Assembly: GCF_004791025.1 (NCBI RefSeq) | Contig: NZ_SRUO01000018.1 | Coordinates: 63,079-127,078 of the forward strand | Direction: 5' to 3' | DNA: 64,000 bases | Source: Mesorhizobium sp. M4B.F.Ca.ET.203.01.1.1 | Lineage (GTDB): Bacteria; Pseudomonadota; Alphaproteobacteria; Rhizobiales; Rhizobiaceae | Shown here: positions 34,115-43,326 of the stretch, piece by piece | Position numbering within the stretch: position 1 is the first letter of the stretch | Layout: every line of letters begins with the position of its first letter | The notes under the pieces: model-generated | Told to the model about the DNA's origin: nothing | Databases searched by the model: none | What the model saw: the letters and a program-made list of their open reading frames with translations, nothing else | Made by a program: the position numbers and the translations under genes

Positions 34115-36808
34115 CTACGCGTCCATCCGCTTCCCATAGATGCGGGCACGCCGCTCAAACGCCTCCCGCGACCCCTCAAGGATGGCGCAGGCGGCCTCCC
34201 GCGTAGCCGGCTCGTCAATCGAGCCGCGCGACGTAATCGTAGCCTGGTCGTTGGTCGCCTTTAGGACGACGATCTGCTCGGCATCGCCTAGCACGGCAAT
34301 GTTGGCGTTGTGGGTAACGACGATAACTTGGCGCCGCTCCTTGACGCGTCGCAGAACCGGGACGAGCGTCTTGTAGATGAACTCGCTATCCAGGTTATCT
34401 TCCGGCTGGTCCACGATGAGCGGCGCCCTGCTCTCGCTGGACAGCATCAGGGCAAGCAGCACGGATTGCTGCTGCCCAAGAGAGAGCCGTTTGAACTCGC
34501 GCGGGATAAACTTGACCGAGCCGTCGTGGTCGGTCACGCGTTTCGTCACGCTGAGCCGGGGCGCGTCATGCACCGCCGCGGTTTCGAGCTGCGCGAGCAG
34601 GTCGAAATCAGAAAGTCGCTCCAGCAGGACGTCGATTTCACCTTGCTGAAAGACGGCGCCGCCCTGCGGCGTGCGTAGTGCGGTGATCGGCTTGGAGTCG
34701 CGGCGCCTTACGCAGTCCAATAGCTTGGGTAGGGTCAGGTCGTTGATCAGCGCGGCGGCCTTAAGCTGTTGCAGCGTCCGCCACCCCATCGTCTCAATGA
34801 TCAGCCGCTCACCCTCGGGGCAGAGAGAGCTTTCGTCAAACTTCAGCGTGACAAAGATGTCAGACAGCGTGCCCTTGAGGGCTTCGGAAGCTTTGGTGGC
34901 GAATGCGGAGCGGATGCCGGCGACTTTTGATCGCCCGACCCACCGTTGTTTCAGCAGGTCGGAGCGCTTCTTCTCAAGGGTGGCAAGATGAGGCTTCCAC
35001 GTGTTGAGCTTGCGCAGGCGCTCGGTGAGGTTCGCTTCGTCCGCGATTAGCTTCTGAATGAACGGCATGTCCAGCCGGATGCCGGCGGCCAGAAGCTCTT
35101 TTTTCTTTCTGTCGATGTCTTCTGCGGTCTTCATTTCCTTGCTCTTCCAGGACGCGATCTGCGCCTGAACCGCGGTGCTGTAGGAGTTGGTCGAGGCGAC
35201 GAGTCCCGCCTGCATAGTCGCCACCTTCCCTTCGTAGGCGGTCGTGTCGGCAATGATGGCGGCAACTTCAGGCGCACCGATCTCAAAGCTGCCGTGGGCG
35301 ACTTCCCGGATACCGGTGGTGATGGCGGTGATCGCTTCCTGGCTAGTCGCGCCCTTTAGCTCGGTCAAAGCCGCCACGATGGAATTCCTCGTACGACGTT
35401 CCGTCTCGAGGCGCTGCTGTAGCTTAATGATCTCTTCGCCGCGATCCTTCTTCAACCGCTCCACTTGCCCGCGCTTCAGCGTCAGGTCGCGCTCGCAGCC
35501 GGGTATCTCCGCCACGTTCTTGCGCGCCTTCACCAGCTCCGGGGTGAGTTCGTTCAACTCGGTGCGCACTGCGTCCTCGGTCTCGATCGCCGCATCGATC
35601 GAGACAAGGCGGTCAAGGAAGGTCAGCAGGGCCAGCGGGTCATCCTGAGCCTTCTTGCTGATCGTGTTCGTTTCGCCCTGGCGATAAGACTCCATCGGGA
35701 AGCTAACCGAGCCCAGAATGGGATCATCAACATTCTCGAGCGCGCCGTCCTTGGCGCGGCTCAGTATGTGCGTCTGGTGCGTCTCGTCCCGATAGAACAG
35801 CGCCACCAGATCCGGCCATACGTCACTGTCGATGACCGAACCCACCTCCGGCGGGCCGTAGTCGCCCAACATGCGCACAGCCTCGAAGGCTGTGGACTTG
35901 CCGCTGCCGCGACCGCCGACAATGCAGGTCAGGTTGGCGTTGAAGTGAATGGTCTGACCATCCAGAAAGCCGCCTTCAAAGGATACGCCCTCCACGATGG
36001 GCACACTGGAGGGAACCTCGTCCTCGATCCGGACGCGGGTGTCCGCCTCATCGAGCGCGAGGCGCAGGCCATCGAAGGATGGACGCTCCATCTTGTACCG
36101 GGTGATCCGGTTCTGGTTCCTGGCATTGCGGCCAACGGCATTCAGCGCGTGGGCATCGCTGTTCAGAACACGGGCCAGGAACTGCCGCGACCCTAGCTTC
36201 AGACGCTCGATGCGCGTGCCGGCGGCGTTCCGCCGGTCGATGCTGGAGTCGTTAGCGGTGTACAGGATGTCGCCGTCGGCGCGAATGACCTCGAACCCCA
36301 GCAGGGCTTCGTGGCAAAGGATGTCAAGCTTCGCGGGTGTGAAGCGCGGCACATTCTCTTCAAAGGAACCGGGGCCATCGACGTGCGCCAGGATGGCGAA
36401 CCCACCATGCTCGCGCAGCAGGTTCAGGCAATCGGTGGTTCCGGTCTGACAGCGGCAATCGACCGTGCCGCGACCGGCGATGGACAGCCGATTATAGAAG
36501 CGGTCCATCATTTCAGGAGAAGGCAGATAGCACAGCAGATGGCCCTCGGGAGCCGACAGCTCGACAGCAGGAATGACCAGGATGCCCGCAGCCGCGCCGG
36601 CAGCGACGGCGGCCCGGACGTTGCTGATTTCATTGTGGTCGGCGATAGCGATGATCGACAACCCTTCGCTCGCCGCCTCCCGGACGATGTTCTCGGGTGT
36701 CGCCGTCGCGTCGCGCACGTCATGGGAGCCGCCGTAGGAATGCACATGCAGGTCCGCGCGGAAGAACCGCGCGCCGCTACTAAGGCTCGTCAAGGTCTCC
36801 AGGTCCAT
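34115..36808 (-). CDS. PHP-SMC ATPase of the TrlF/Ppl type
   Basis: 897 residues. The N-terminal PHP phosphoesterase domain (about 15-225) has DLHVHSYGG, AIADHNE and NSDAHALN as metal ligands. An SMC/RecF-like ATPase follows: Walker A VGGRGSGKST at about 297-306, coiled coil about 400-640, signature LSLGQQQS near 773, Walker B LIVDQPEDNLD near 795 and the His switch VVTHNANI. The family is annotated as TrlF or as the single-gene Ppl defence system. It faces the GIY-YIG/DUF2971 pair and is divergent from the AbiV-like gene, with 244 bp to the first small frame. Confidence 0.88.
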   Translation of the reverse strand: MDLETLTSLSSGARFFRADLHVHSYGGSHDVRDATATPENIVREAASEGLSIIAIADHNEISNVRAAVAAGAAAGILVIPAVELSAPEGHLLCYLPSPEMMDRFYNRLSIAGRGTVDCRCQTGTTDCLNLLREHGGFAILAHVDGPGSFEENVPRFTPAKLDILCHEALLGFEVIRADGDILYTANDSSIDRRNAAGTRIERLKLGSRQFLARVLNSDAHALNAVGRNARNQNRITRYKMERPSFDGLRLALDEADTRVRIEDEVPSSVPIVEGVSFEGGFLDGQTIHFNANLTCIVGGRGSGKSTAFEAVRMLGDYGPPEVGSVIDSDVWPDLVALFYRDETHQTHILSRAKDGALENVDDPILGSVSFPMESYRQGETNTISKKAQDDPLALLTFLDRLVSIDAAIETEDAVRTELNELTPELVKARKNVAEIPGCERDLTLKRGQVERLKKDRGEEIIKLQQRLETERRTRNSIVAALTELKGATSQEAITAITTGIREVAHGSFEIGAPEVAAIIADTTAYEGKVATMQAGLVASTNSYSTAVQAQIASWKSKEMKTAEDIDRKKKELLAAGIRLDMPFIQKLIADEANLTERLRKLNTWKPHLATLEKKRSDLLKQRWVGRSKVAGIRSAFATKASEALKGTLSDIFVTLKFDESSLCPEGERLIIETMGWRTLQQLKAAALINDLTLPKLLDCVRRRDSKPITALRTPQGGAVFQQGEIDVLLERLSDFDLLAQLETAAVHDAPRLSVTKRVTDHDGSVKFIPREFKRLSLGQQQSVLLALMLSSESRAPLIVDQPEDNLDSEFIYKTLVPVLRRVKERRQVIVVTHNANIAVLGDAEQIVVLKATNDQATITSRGSIDEPATREAACAILEGSREAFERRARIYGKRMDA

Positions 36809-37052
36809 CGGTGTCGTCGCCCCCTCACGGCCTGACTCCCCAACACTCTTTCCGGTTTGCCGGACAGGCCATCACCAGATTAGCGCCTATAGCGAAATAT
36901 GTCAGGGCAATATTGGCCTTAGCTGTTCATGTGAAAAGCCGGTGCGACCTGACGACTTGGATCGACGATTGCTGGGCTATCATCGCCATGGTCCTCTCCC
37001 GGCTTCGAGGAAGTTCCGGAGGGCACAGGCGACAAACGTAGGTCGAGAATCT

Positions 37053-37163
37053 ATGTTCGCCGCGGAACTGGCAGGTAAGGTTGCGATGAAGAGAAAGAAG
37101 CGAACTCCCGAGAAGTTCGACCCGGTGGAGCTCTTCACCGCCATAGGACGTGACCGCGGCTAG
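37053..37163 (+). CDS. Possible 36-residue basic peptide
   Basis: ATG at 37053; FAAELAGKVAMKRKKRTPEK then FDPVELFTAIG. There is no clear ribosome site. It may be a leader of the AbiV-like gene or chance. Confidence 0.2.
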   Translation: MFAAELAGKVAMKRKKRTPEKFDPVELFTAIGRDRG

Positions 37164-37206
37164 CAGAGAGCGCGCCTGATCGTTGAAGCTGATCAAGGTT
37201 CTACGA

Positions 37207-38085
37207 ATGCCTGAAGCCCAGAAATCCAGTGACATCGGCATGAAGCGAGGTCGCACGCTTGCAAACCTGCCAGCCAGCGCCCAACTCGACCTCATCGCAG
37301 AAGGCTTACCGATCCTAATGAAGAGCGCCGGAGACCTGCTGGCGGCCGCGAGATCGCTCGAGGGACATCCTCGCTCGTCGAGCATCCTGCTCGGACACTC
37401 GCTTGAGGAGGTCGCCAAGATACTGGTGCTCATGGACATCGTGCGCTGCCCTCCTAAAATCAGGCCGTCGCGCTTCGGACCGATGATGCAATGGTTCTAC
37501 GATCACCTGGCCCGCTTGCTGTACCTTGACGCCCAGAGCTGGCGGCCGATGCATGTCAGGCAACTGCAGGAATACCTCGATGATCAGCGGCGTTCCCATT
37601 ATCTGGAAGGCTCGATCGGCGAATACATACTCCCGAATTCCACCCTCGCGGGGCGTGAATCTCTGCTCTATGCCGACATCATAACCTATGAGGAAGGCGA
37701 CCCTATCTGGAGCGAGCCGTCGAACCACGAGCCAGTGTTCGGCTTCGCAGGTGGCAATCCACGACCTTGGGAAGTCTGCTGCGCACTCCGGGATTTCGGA
37801 GCCTTTACGCGAGCAGGGCTCGACGTCGTTTCCGACGTATGGAGCCGCCTCGATTTCAAGGACGAGGTGTCCGCAACAGAAGCAGACAGGCTGTCACATG
37901 AGATGGCCTTGGCCTTACAAACTACAGGCTTGATCACTGAACAGGCGAATGAAGACCAGCTAGGCTACCTCTATCGGAGCTGGCAGCTGCCGGTGTATCG
38001 GATGGACTTCAAAAGGATTGAGGTATCCCTGGACGAGCTTAAGGATCAGCGGGATGCCAATTTCTGGTCTGAAGTGGGATACTAG
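37207..38085 (+). CDS. AbiV-like abortive-infection family protein
   Basis: 292 residues from the ATG at 37207; a TTG at 37183 would add eight. The N-terminal 90 residues have LIAEGLPILMKSAGDLLAAA and SSILLGHSLEEVAKILVLMD, which resemble the AbiV helical repeat where Glu-Glu follows a hydrophobic helix. The rest has no known domain. AbiV proteins cause abortive infection in other bacteria, and the fold belongs to the wider HEPN group. Position next to the PHP-SMC gene supports a defence role by context only. Confidence 0.55.
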   Translation: MPEAQKSSDIGMKRGRTLANLPASAQLDLIAEGLPILMKSAGDLLAAARSLEGHPRSSSILLGHSLEEVAKILVLMDIVRCPPKIRPSRFGPMMQWFYDHLARLLYLDAQSWRPMHVRQLQEYLDDQRRSHYLEGSIGEYILPNSTLAGRESLLYADIITYEEGDPIWSEPSNHEPVFGFAGGNPRPWEVCCALRDFGAFTRAGLDVVSDVWSRLDFKDEVSATEADRLSHEMALALQTTGLITEQANEDQLGYLYRSWQLPVYRMDFKRIEVSLDELKDQRDANFWSEVGY

Positions 38086-38283
38086 AATCCCGATGCCAGT
38101 TCTGCCGCCCTGTTTACTCCAGAGCCGCTTCGCGAGCCTTGCCGCCTGGGACAATTTTCCAGAAGCGTCAACAGGTTTTGTTTCCCGGCCGTTGGCAGGG
38201 AAATAAGGCCAAAGGCCAATCCCGACGCCAAGCACTTCCTGGATTCGAAGTCGAATGCCCACGCCTGGTCGGGTGTGACGCCG

Positions 38284-38306
38284 AGCAGCCTTCGGGCTGC
38301 TTTTTT
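38284..38306 (+). terminator. Rho-independent terminator
   Basis: GCAGCC-ttcg-GGCTGC followed by six T. It lies 200 bp after the AbiV-like gene and marks the right end of the defence-like block. Confidence 0.85.
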
Positions 38307-38376
38307 AGGATTGATGTCCAAAGATGCTTCGACCTAGGATAGATGGAAATGACTTGGGCATCGGGGCGAATACATA

Positions 38377-39081
38377 ATGCTTTTCTTGATCGCGGTAGTC
38401 ATCATGGGCGTCTTCGCCATGATTGGATACAACATGGCAGCAGCCAGGAACAAAGATCCTATGACCTGGGCAATCCTCTGCGGCCTCACCGGTTTGATTG
38501 GCGTTCTCATTCTCGCGGCGACAGGGGAGGCCAAGGCGGAGATTCCCTATGAACCGCTTAGGGTGAGGGATGATAGTGCTTCGAGGGCTGCCAGGCCCGT
38601 GGAGTCAGCTGCGCCAGCGCATACCTATGACAAAGCTAAGTGGGAAGTGCTCAAGGAAGTCGACAATGACATCAGCCGATCGTCAGCGATGGCGCTACAG
38701 CTCGGCGCAAAATATGAACAGATGTTGGCTGAAAAGTACCTGACGCTTGGCGACAAGAGTTACCTCCCGGCGCTTTTGACGAAACTGAAAGATCAATACG
38801 ATGCTGAGCAAGGCGCCGCCGCAGCGATAACAAACTCATCGGCCGCAGCCGAGTACGAGAAGTTTATGACGAAGGTCTCTGCCAACGACGGCGTTGACCC
38901 CGACAACGGGCTGAGGGTCGTCAAGGCTGTGGAGTACAATGGTCCCGCTTCGAGCTACCATGGGGGCATCAAAGTCGTCTATGAGAATGGCCGCACCGTA
39001 TTGCGAAATAAGTCCATGACACGCCCGTTCGACACTGAGGCTAAAGCGGACGAATGGGGACTGGACCTAACAAAGCCATAG
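38377..39081 (+). CDS. Membrane-anchored hypothetical protein
   Basis: 234 residues. Two hydrophobic segments (about 1-20 and 29-47) are followed by a soluble helical part (DKAKWEVLKEVDNDISRSS, AAAAITNSSAAAEYEKFM) and a small C-terminal strand-rich piece (KVVYENGRTVLRNKSM). No family was recognised. It is followed after 4 bp by another unknown gene in the same direction. Confidence 0.55.
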   Translation: MLFLIAVVIMGVFAMIGYNMAAARNKDPMTWAILCGLTGLIGVLILAATGEAKAEIPYEPLRVRDDSASRAARPVESAAPAHTYDKAKWEVLKEVDNDISRSSAMALQLGAKYEQMLAEKYLTLGDKSYLPALLTKLKDQYDAEQGAAAAITNSSAAAEYEKFMTKVSANDGVDPDNGLRVVKAVEYNGPASSYHGGIKVVYENGRTVLRNKSMTRPFDTEAKADEWGLDLTKP

Positions 39082-39085
39082 AGGA

Positions 39086-39634
39086 ATGCGATCAGGTAAG
39101 AAGAAACCATTGAGGGTGGCAATGTCGAGCAGGACTGACTTAAAGCGACATGTAACACCGCCATGGGGTAGATCGCTCTCGTTTTGGGAGCGCTTCCTAA
39201 TTACCCTGCGGCTTGACCCACATGGTCGGCGCAGGCCACCCGTGCCAAGCACCGCCCACTACACTCATCGTTCCGTAAAGGGCATGGTGCACGCCACTGT
39301 CGAAATCAAGACGGTCGATGATGACGTAGAACTGTCCGGCACACGTCTCACCCTATCGACGCCTGGTGGCTTGATGGTGATAGAGCTGAAGGGATTCACG
39401 GTGCCCGCTGTTGACAGGGATTGGGTTGAAATCTTTTACGCCAAGATCATGACCGTGGACGCTCCCTATCCTATTTACTTTCACAACAAGACCACCAACA
39501 CGCTCACGGCGATGGAGCACAGCATCAAGCGCTGTGCGGCCCGCAACGACCCACGGGAGGTGGACAGGGGGATTGAGTTGGTCAAGCGTGAGGTACGGTA
39601 TTTTGCCTACGAGCGGTCGGGGGTAACCGCCTGA
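39086..39634 (+). CDS. Hypothetical protein
   Basis: 182 residues; an in-frame ATG at 39122 may be the true start. The middle is a beta-rich domain (VHATVEIKTVDDDVELSG, TRLTLSTPGGLMVIELKGF), and the end is helical (MEHSIKRCAARNDP). No family was recognised. It is probably co-transcribed with the membrane-anchored gene. Confidence 0.5.
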   Translation: MRSGKKKPLRVAMSSRTDLKRHVTPPWGRSLSFWERFLITLRLDPHGRRRPPVPSTAHYTHRSVKGMVHATVEIKTVDDDVELSGTRLTLSTPGGLMVIELKGFTVPAVDRDWVEIFYAKIMTVDAPYPIYFHNKTTNTLTAMEHSIKRCAARNDPREVDRGIELVKREVRYFAYERSGVTA

Positions 39635-39936
39635 TATCGGCGAGGATAGGCGGGTCCTTGGGGACCCTGTCTTCGATCGGGTAAGCCGGGTCATTAACAG
39701 ATAGTTGGCCGTGGTGAGCCTTGACTGGCCGAGACGATCAGATACTTTTGATGCGTGCCTTGAGAATAAGCGGTGCCAGGCATCAAAGACAGCCGCGTGA
39801 TAACCGACGATAGGCAGGCCCTTCACGTCGAAGATAAGAAGAAACAGCACCAGTTCGGGCTGGCCGCGCTGCCGACATAGCTCCTCAAACAAGAAACCAG
39901 CTGCCACCTGCGATGGGTGTGCGGTCCTAAACGCAT
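39635..39936. other. Gap without a convincing gene
   Basis: A leftward frame crosses it (to 39907), but its sequence overlaps 39086-39634 on the other strand and shows no known domain. Nothing else was supported. Confidence 0.4.
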
Positions 39937-39948
39937 ATGGAGAACGTC

Positions 39949-40770
39949 ATGCGGTTTGCATTGGTGGACAACTTACGGTGTGAGGCCTCGCCTGGATTGA
40001 TCGGTTGCTGTTCGGGATGCTCGAAGCCGACGATCGCAAAGTGCGGAACTCAAAAGGTTTGGCATTGGGCACATCGCGGCAAGAGGAACTGCGATCCATG
40101 GTGGGAGCCGGAAACCCCGTGGCATCGCTCTTGGAAGGACCAGTTTCCCTCCGGATGGCAGGAAGTGATCCGGCGTGACGAGGCAGGTGAGAAGCATATT
40201 GCGGATGTGAGCACCGAAAATGGATTGGTCATCGAGTTCCAGCACTCACATCTCCCTTCGAAGGAAAGGGCTGCCCGCGAGGCCTTCCATCGGAGCATGG
40301 TCTGGGTCGTGGACGGAACGCGGCTAAAAAGAGACCACCCACGCTTTCTCCAAGGACAAAGGCTTTGCAGACCCACGTCGTTGAAGGGCCTTTTCATCAC
40401 CTGTAGCCCGGAGGAATGCTTCCCCGCTGCGTGGCTTAACTGCACTATGCCGGTCTTCTTCGACTTCGAGGGCATGGGCACATCAGACGAAATTGCGGGA
40501 ACAAATCGCGGCAGACTCTGGTGTTTGTTGCCAGGTCGCGCCGAGGGGCAAGCCATAGTTGCGGCATTTTCGCGGCGCGCGTTCATTCACACTGCTCGGG
40601 AGAAGGCGCAGATCATTCCTGGCCGAGCGATAGTGGAAATGATCGCCGCCAGATTGAAGCGCGAGCGGGCGGTTGCCGAACTAAGCGCCCGGCGTCGGTT
40701 ATATGCACATCCGCCGCACCAGAAACGGAGTTCTCGACCGTTCCGCCGGCGTCGCCGATCGAGGTACTAG
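39949..40770 (+). CDS. CoiA-like protein, compact form
   Basis: About 273 residues from the ATG at 39949 (RFALVDNLRCEASPGL); an in-frame ATG lies at 39937. Zinc-ligand-like Cys pairs (GCCSGCSKP) are followed by HWAHRGKRNCDPWWEPET, and then by the nuclease-like core EKHIADVSTENGLVIEFQHS and MVWVVDGTRL. This is the classical CoiA pattern (Asp - x - Glu-x-Gln-His). The C-terminal 40 residues are very basic and may bind DNA. CoiA promotes DNA uptake in naturally competent bacteria; its role on plasmids is not known. Confidence 0.75.
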   Translation: MRFALVDNLRCEASPGLIGCCSGCSKPTIAKCGTQKVWHWAHRGKRNCDPWWEPETPWHRSWKDQFPSGWQEVIRRDEAGEKHIADVSTENGLVIEFQHSHLPSKERAAREAFHRSMVWVVDGTRLKRDHPRFLQGQRLCRPTSLKGLFITCSPEECFPAAWLNCTMPVFFDFEGMGTSDEIAGTNRGRLWCLLPGRAEGQAIVAAFSRRAFIHTAREKAQIIPGRAIVEMIAARLKRERAVAELSARRRLYAHPPHQKRSSRPFRRRRRSRY

Positions 40771-40784
40771 CTGGCGCAAGCGTC

Positions 40785-40967
40785 CTAAATGACTCTGGCC
40801 GTCGGGCCAATGTCAGCTCTCGCGAGGTGGTGTTGTAGCTCGGCGGCAACGAAGCCGCTCGCGAGCGCGCCCTCAACAGCGCCGTAGAGAGCGAGCGGCT
40901 GGATTGGAGCGCTCTTCGCGCCGCTTAGCTTGAGATTGCCTCCTCGTTCAATTTCCTCGAGCAGCAC
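40785..40967 (-). CDS. Possible small protein upstream of structured element B
   Basis: 60 residues from a GTG with GGAGA just upstream. LKLSGAKSAPIQPLALYGAV then GALASGFVAAELQHHLARAD reads as a sensible small helical protein and not as a shadow. It is convergent with the CoiA-like gene. No family was recognised, and it could be chance. Confidence 0.3.
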   Translation of the reverse strand: MLLEEIERGGNLKLSGAKSAPIQPLALYGAVEGALASGFVAAELQHHLARADIGPTARVI

Positions 40968-41017
40968 ATTTCTCCGGTTGACAGGAGCCCCGCTGGCGCG
41001 GGCCGAAGTTCTTTCGC

Positions 41018-41297
41018 CTGATGGGGAAAGGGGGCGCTGCCCCCTCTCCCCTGCAAGGAGAAAATCGGTCTCCCCGTCCTTCCTTCGCGTGGGCCTGGCC
41101 CGCGCTTCGTGCAGGATCGGCGCGGATCCGTATAGCGGATCCAGCGCGCCCCTTCGGCTTTGCCTCGGGCGGGTGATCCCCCTCCGATTTGTCTCCTTGC
41201 CCCCCTCTCCCCCGCTGTTCCGCACGAGCTCGGGAGCAGGAGCGGGGCTCCTGCCCCTTCGGGCAGGGAAACCGCTTCGCGGGAAAAGGGAAATCAG
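41018..41297 (+). repeat. Copy B of the repeated hairpin-rich leader element
   Basis: About 280 bp directly in front of the large ParB-like gene, matching 24371-24641 along its whole length. Hairpin 1 is AGGGGGC-gct-GCCCCCT (41029-41045); compared with copy A one A:T pair has become G:C on both arms. Hairpin 2, GGATCCG-tatag-CGGATCC, hairpin 3, GCAGGAGC-gggg-CTCCTGC, and the CCGC-ttcg-CGG stem are all kept. It ends ten bases before the gene, and the ribosome site CAGGAG lies just inside its right end. Confidence 0.7.
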
Positions 41298-41307
41298 GAG
41301 AAATATC

Positions 41308-43236
41308 ATGACCGAGACCATCACTATTCCATTGAACAAGCTGGACGCGGACCCGAAGAACGTTCGCAAGACCTACAGCGCCGAAGGCGTCGAGGCATTG
41401 GCCGCAAGCATTCGCACGGACGACTACCGTCTGTTGCAAAACCTTGTTGTTCGGAAGGGCGAGAAGAAGGGCCGCTACTTCGTGACGGCGGGTGGTCGCC
41501 GCCGTGCTGCGCTGCTTCTGCTGGCCGAGGCTGGCGAGATCGCGAAGGATTTTCCCGTCGAATGCAAGGAGCGCTCCGGCGAGGACGCTACGGGAATCAG
41601 CCTTTCCGAAAATGTCATGCGGGAGGACATGCACCCGGTCGATCAGTACGAGGCCTTCAGCGTCCTTGCCAACGAGGGCAAGGACATCGCTGATATCGCC
41701 GCTCGTTTCGGGACAACCGAAACCATCGTGCGCAAGCGGCTGGCCTTGGCGCGCGTGTCGCCGGTGCTGTTGCAGATGTTCCGCGACGAGGACATGAGTT
41801 TTGCGCAGTTGTCGGCCTTCACCGTCAGCGACGATCACCAGCGGCAGGTTGAGGTATGGAGTGCCCTGCCCTCTTGGAACCGTGATGCTTTTTCCATCCG
41901 GCGCGCGCTCACCGAGGAATTGGTTGCCGCGACGGACAAGCGTGTCCAGTTCATCGGCGGACTGGCCGCCTATGAAGCTGCGGGCGGCGCCGTAACGCGC
42001 GACCTGTTCGATGAACGCAACGCCGGTTATGTCACCGATGCGGTGCTGCTGGAAAAGCTGGTGGCCGAAAAGCTTGAGGCGGCGGCCGGGACGGTACGTG
42101 CCGAAGGCTGGAAATGGGTGGAGTGCCGCACTTCCATGCCGGTAGGACTTCACAGCATGGAGCGCCACTATCCTGAAGACGTGAGCCTTTCCGAGGAAGA
42201 TCAGGCAGTGCTTGATGCCGCACAGGCAGAATATGACGAGCTTGCCGAACTGATCGAGTGCGGTGCCGCCGACGATGAGGCCGAGGCAAAGCTTGAGGAA
42301 GTCGAAAAGCGGATTGACGCCCTGACCGCCCTCGCGGAAGCCTATAGCCCCGAGGCACTGGCGAACGGTGGCGCTTTCATCATGCTCGACTATTACGGCA
42401 GGCTTTCTATCGAGCGCGGTTTTGTGAAGCTGGACGATGCCAAGGTAACAGACGAGGACGAGGCCGACGAGGGCTTGCCGAGTACCGCAGGCGAAGCGAA
42501 GCCCGGAATTCCGACCGTCACGCATTCTGCGGCTCTTCTAGAGGATCTGACGGCCCACAAAACCGCAGCGCTGCGCATTGAACTGGCGAACAATCCTGAC
42601 GTTGCCCTTGTCGCCGTCGTGCATGCCATGCTGTTGCAAGTGGCCTATCCATACAATTCGGAGCAAAGCGCGCTTCAACTGTCGATCACCCATGAGCGGT
42701 TGAAGCCTTCGATGAAGGACGCCGAAAGCTGCAAGGGCCTTGCTGCGTTCAGTGAGCTGTCCGAAAACTACGGCCATCACCTGCCGGGCAATCCCGCCGA
42801 TCTGTTCGATTGGCTGCTAGAGCAGCCGCAGGACAAGCTTCTTTCGCTGCTGGCCTTTGGTGCTGCTCATGCGGTCAACGCGGTGGAGAAGAAGTTCACC
42901 GACCGCAAGAAGGGTATTGAGCAGGCCAACCAGCTAGGCCAAGCACTCAATGTCGACATGTCCGAGTGGTTCGAGACAACCGGCGACAGCTATTACAAGC
43001 ACGTCAACCGGACCACCATCGAGCTTGCCGTGGCCGAAGCTAAGGGCCGTGAGGCGGGGCTTTCCGTCAAAGCAGCGGCCAAAAAGACCGAAGCCGTCAT
43101 GGTCGCAGAGCGACTTGTTGCCGGTAGCCGCTGGATACCCGCCCCTGTACGGATCGCTGCCGCCGATGAGGCGAGGCCCGTAGAGCACGAAATGGACATC
43201 GAGGATAATCAGCAGTTCCCCGAAGCGACTGAATAA
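41308..43236 (+). CDS. Large ParB/Spo0J-family plasmid protein
   Basis: 642 residues from the ATG at 41308. The ParB N-terminal domain (about 1-125) has TIPLNKLDADPKNVRK, TAGGRRRAALLLLAE and SENVMREDMHPVDQYEAFSV. A helix-turn-helix follows (DIAARFGTTETIVRKRLALA). The remaining 450 residues include an acidic helical part (about 315-395). It is twice the size of a partition ParB, as in plasmid proteins found beside ardC and DUF3846. It probably acts on nucleic acid during plasmid establishment and not in partition. The true partition pair is repA/repB at 50.5 kb. Confidence 0.82.
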   Translation: MTETITIPLNKLDADPKNVRKTYSAEGVEALAASIRTDDYRLLQNLVVRKGEKKGRYFVTAGGRRRAALLLLAEAGEIAKDFPVECKERSGEDATGISLSENVMREDMHPVDQYEAFSVLANEGKDIADIAARFGTTETIVRKRLALARVSPVLLQMFRDEDMSFAQLSAFTVSDDHQRQVEVWSALPSWNRDAFSIRRALTEELVAATDKRVQFIGGLAAYEAAGGAVTRDLFDERNAGYVTDAVLLEKLVAEKLEAAAGTVRAEGWKWVECRTSMPVGLHSMERHYPEDVSLSEEDQAVLDAAQAEYDELAELIECGAADDEAEAKLEEVEKRIDALTALAEAYSPEALANGGAFIMLDYYGRLSIERGFVKLDDAKVTDEDEADEGLPSTAGEAKPGIPTVTHSAALLEDLTAHKTAALRIELANNPDVALVAVVHAMLLQVAYPYNSEQSALQLSITHERLKPSMKDAESCKGLAAFSELSENYGHHLPGNPADLFDWLLEQPQDKLLSLLAFGAAHAVNAVEKKFTDRKKGIEQANQLGQALNVDMSEWFETTGDSYYKHVNRTTIELAVAEAKGREAGLSVKAAAKKTEAVMVAERLVAGSRWIPAPVRIAAADEARPVEHEMDIEDNQQFPEATE

Positions 43237-43247
43237 ACATCAGTCGC

Positions 43248-43281
43248 AGGCCGGTTGCGTGCTCTCCCGCGCAACCGGCCT
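43248..43281 (+). terminator. Perfect 12-bp hairpin after ParB-like gene
   Basis: AGGCCGGTTGCG pairs with CGCAACCGGCCT across a 10-base loop, 12 bp after the stop. There is no T run, so it may be a factor-assisted terminator or an mRNA end. Confidence 0.6.
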
Positions 43282-43326
43282 CCCAATTATCAAAGGGCGG
43301 TCGAGGCCGCCGCTGAATGAATAATA

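Noticed and set aside
35465..36196. 243-codon plus-strand frame
   Set aside because: Antisense to the PHP-SMC coiled-coil and ATPase region, without domain features.
38240..38300. tRNA-like GGATTCGAAGTC segment
   Set aside because: No acceptor, D-arm or anticodon arm can be folded around it; the following hairpin is a terminator.
39353..39907. Leftward 184-codon frame
   Set aside because: Most of it overlaps the better gene at 39086-39634 and it shows no recognisable protein pattern.
40930..41307. Upstream extension of the ParB-like frame
   Set aside because: The extension translates the structured repeat and is Pro/Ser/Arg-rich. The ATG at 41308 with its ribosome site gives the family start.
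40948..42525. 525-codon open frame on the minus strand
   Set aside because: It lies antisense to the clear ParB-like gene and runs through the hairpin element. It is a GC-rich shadow.
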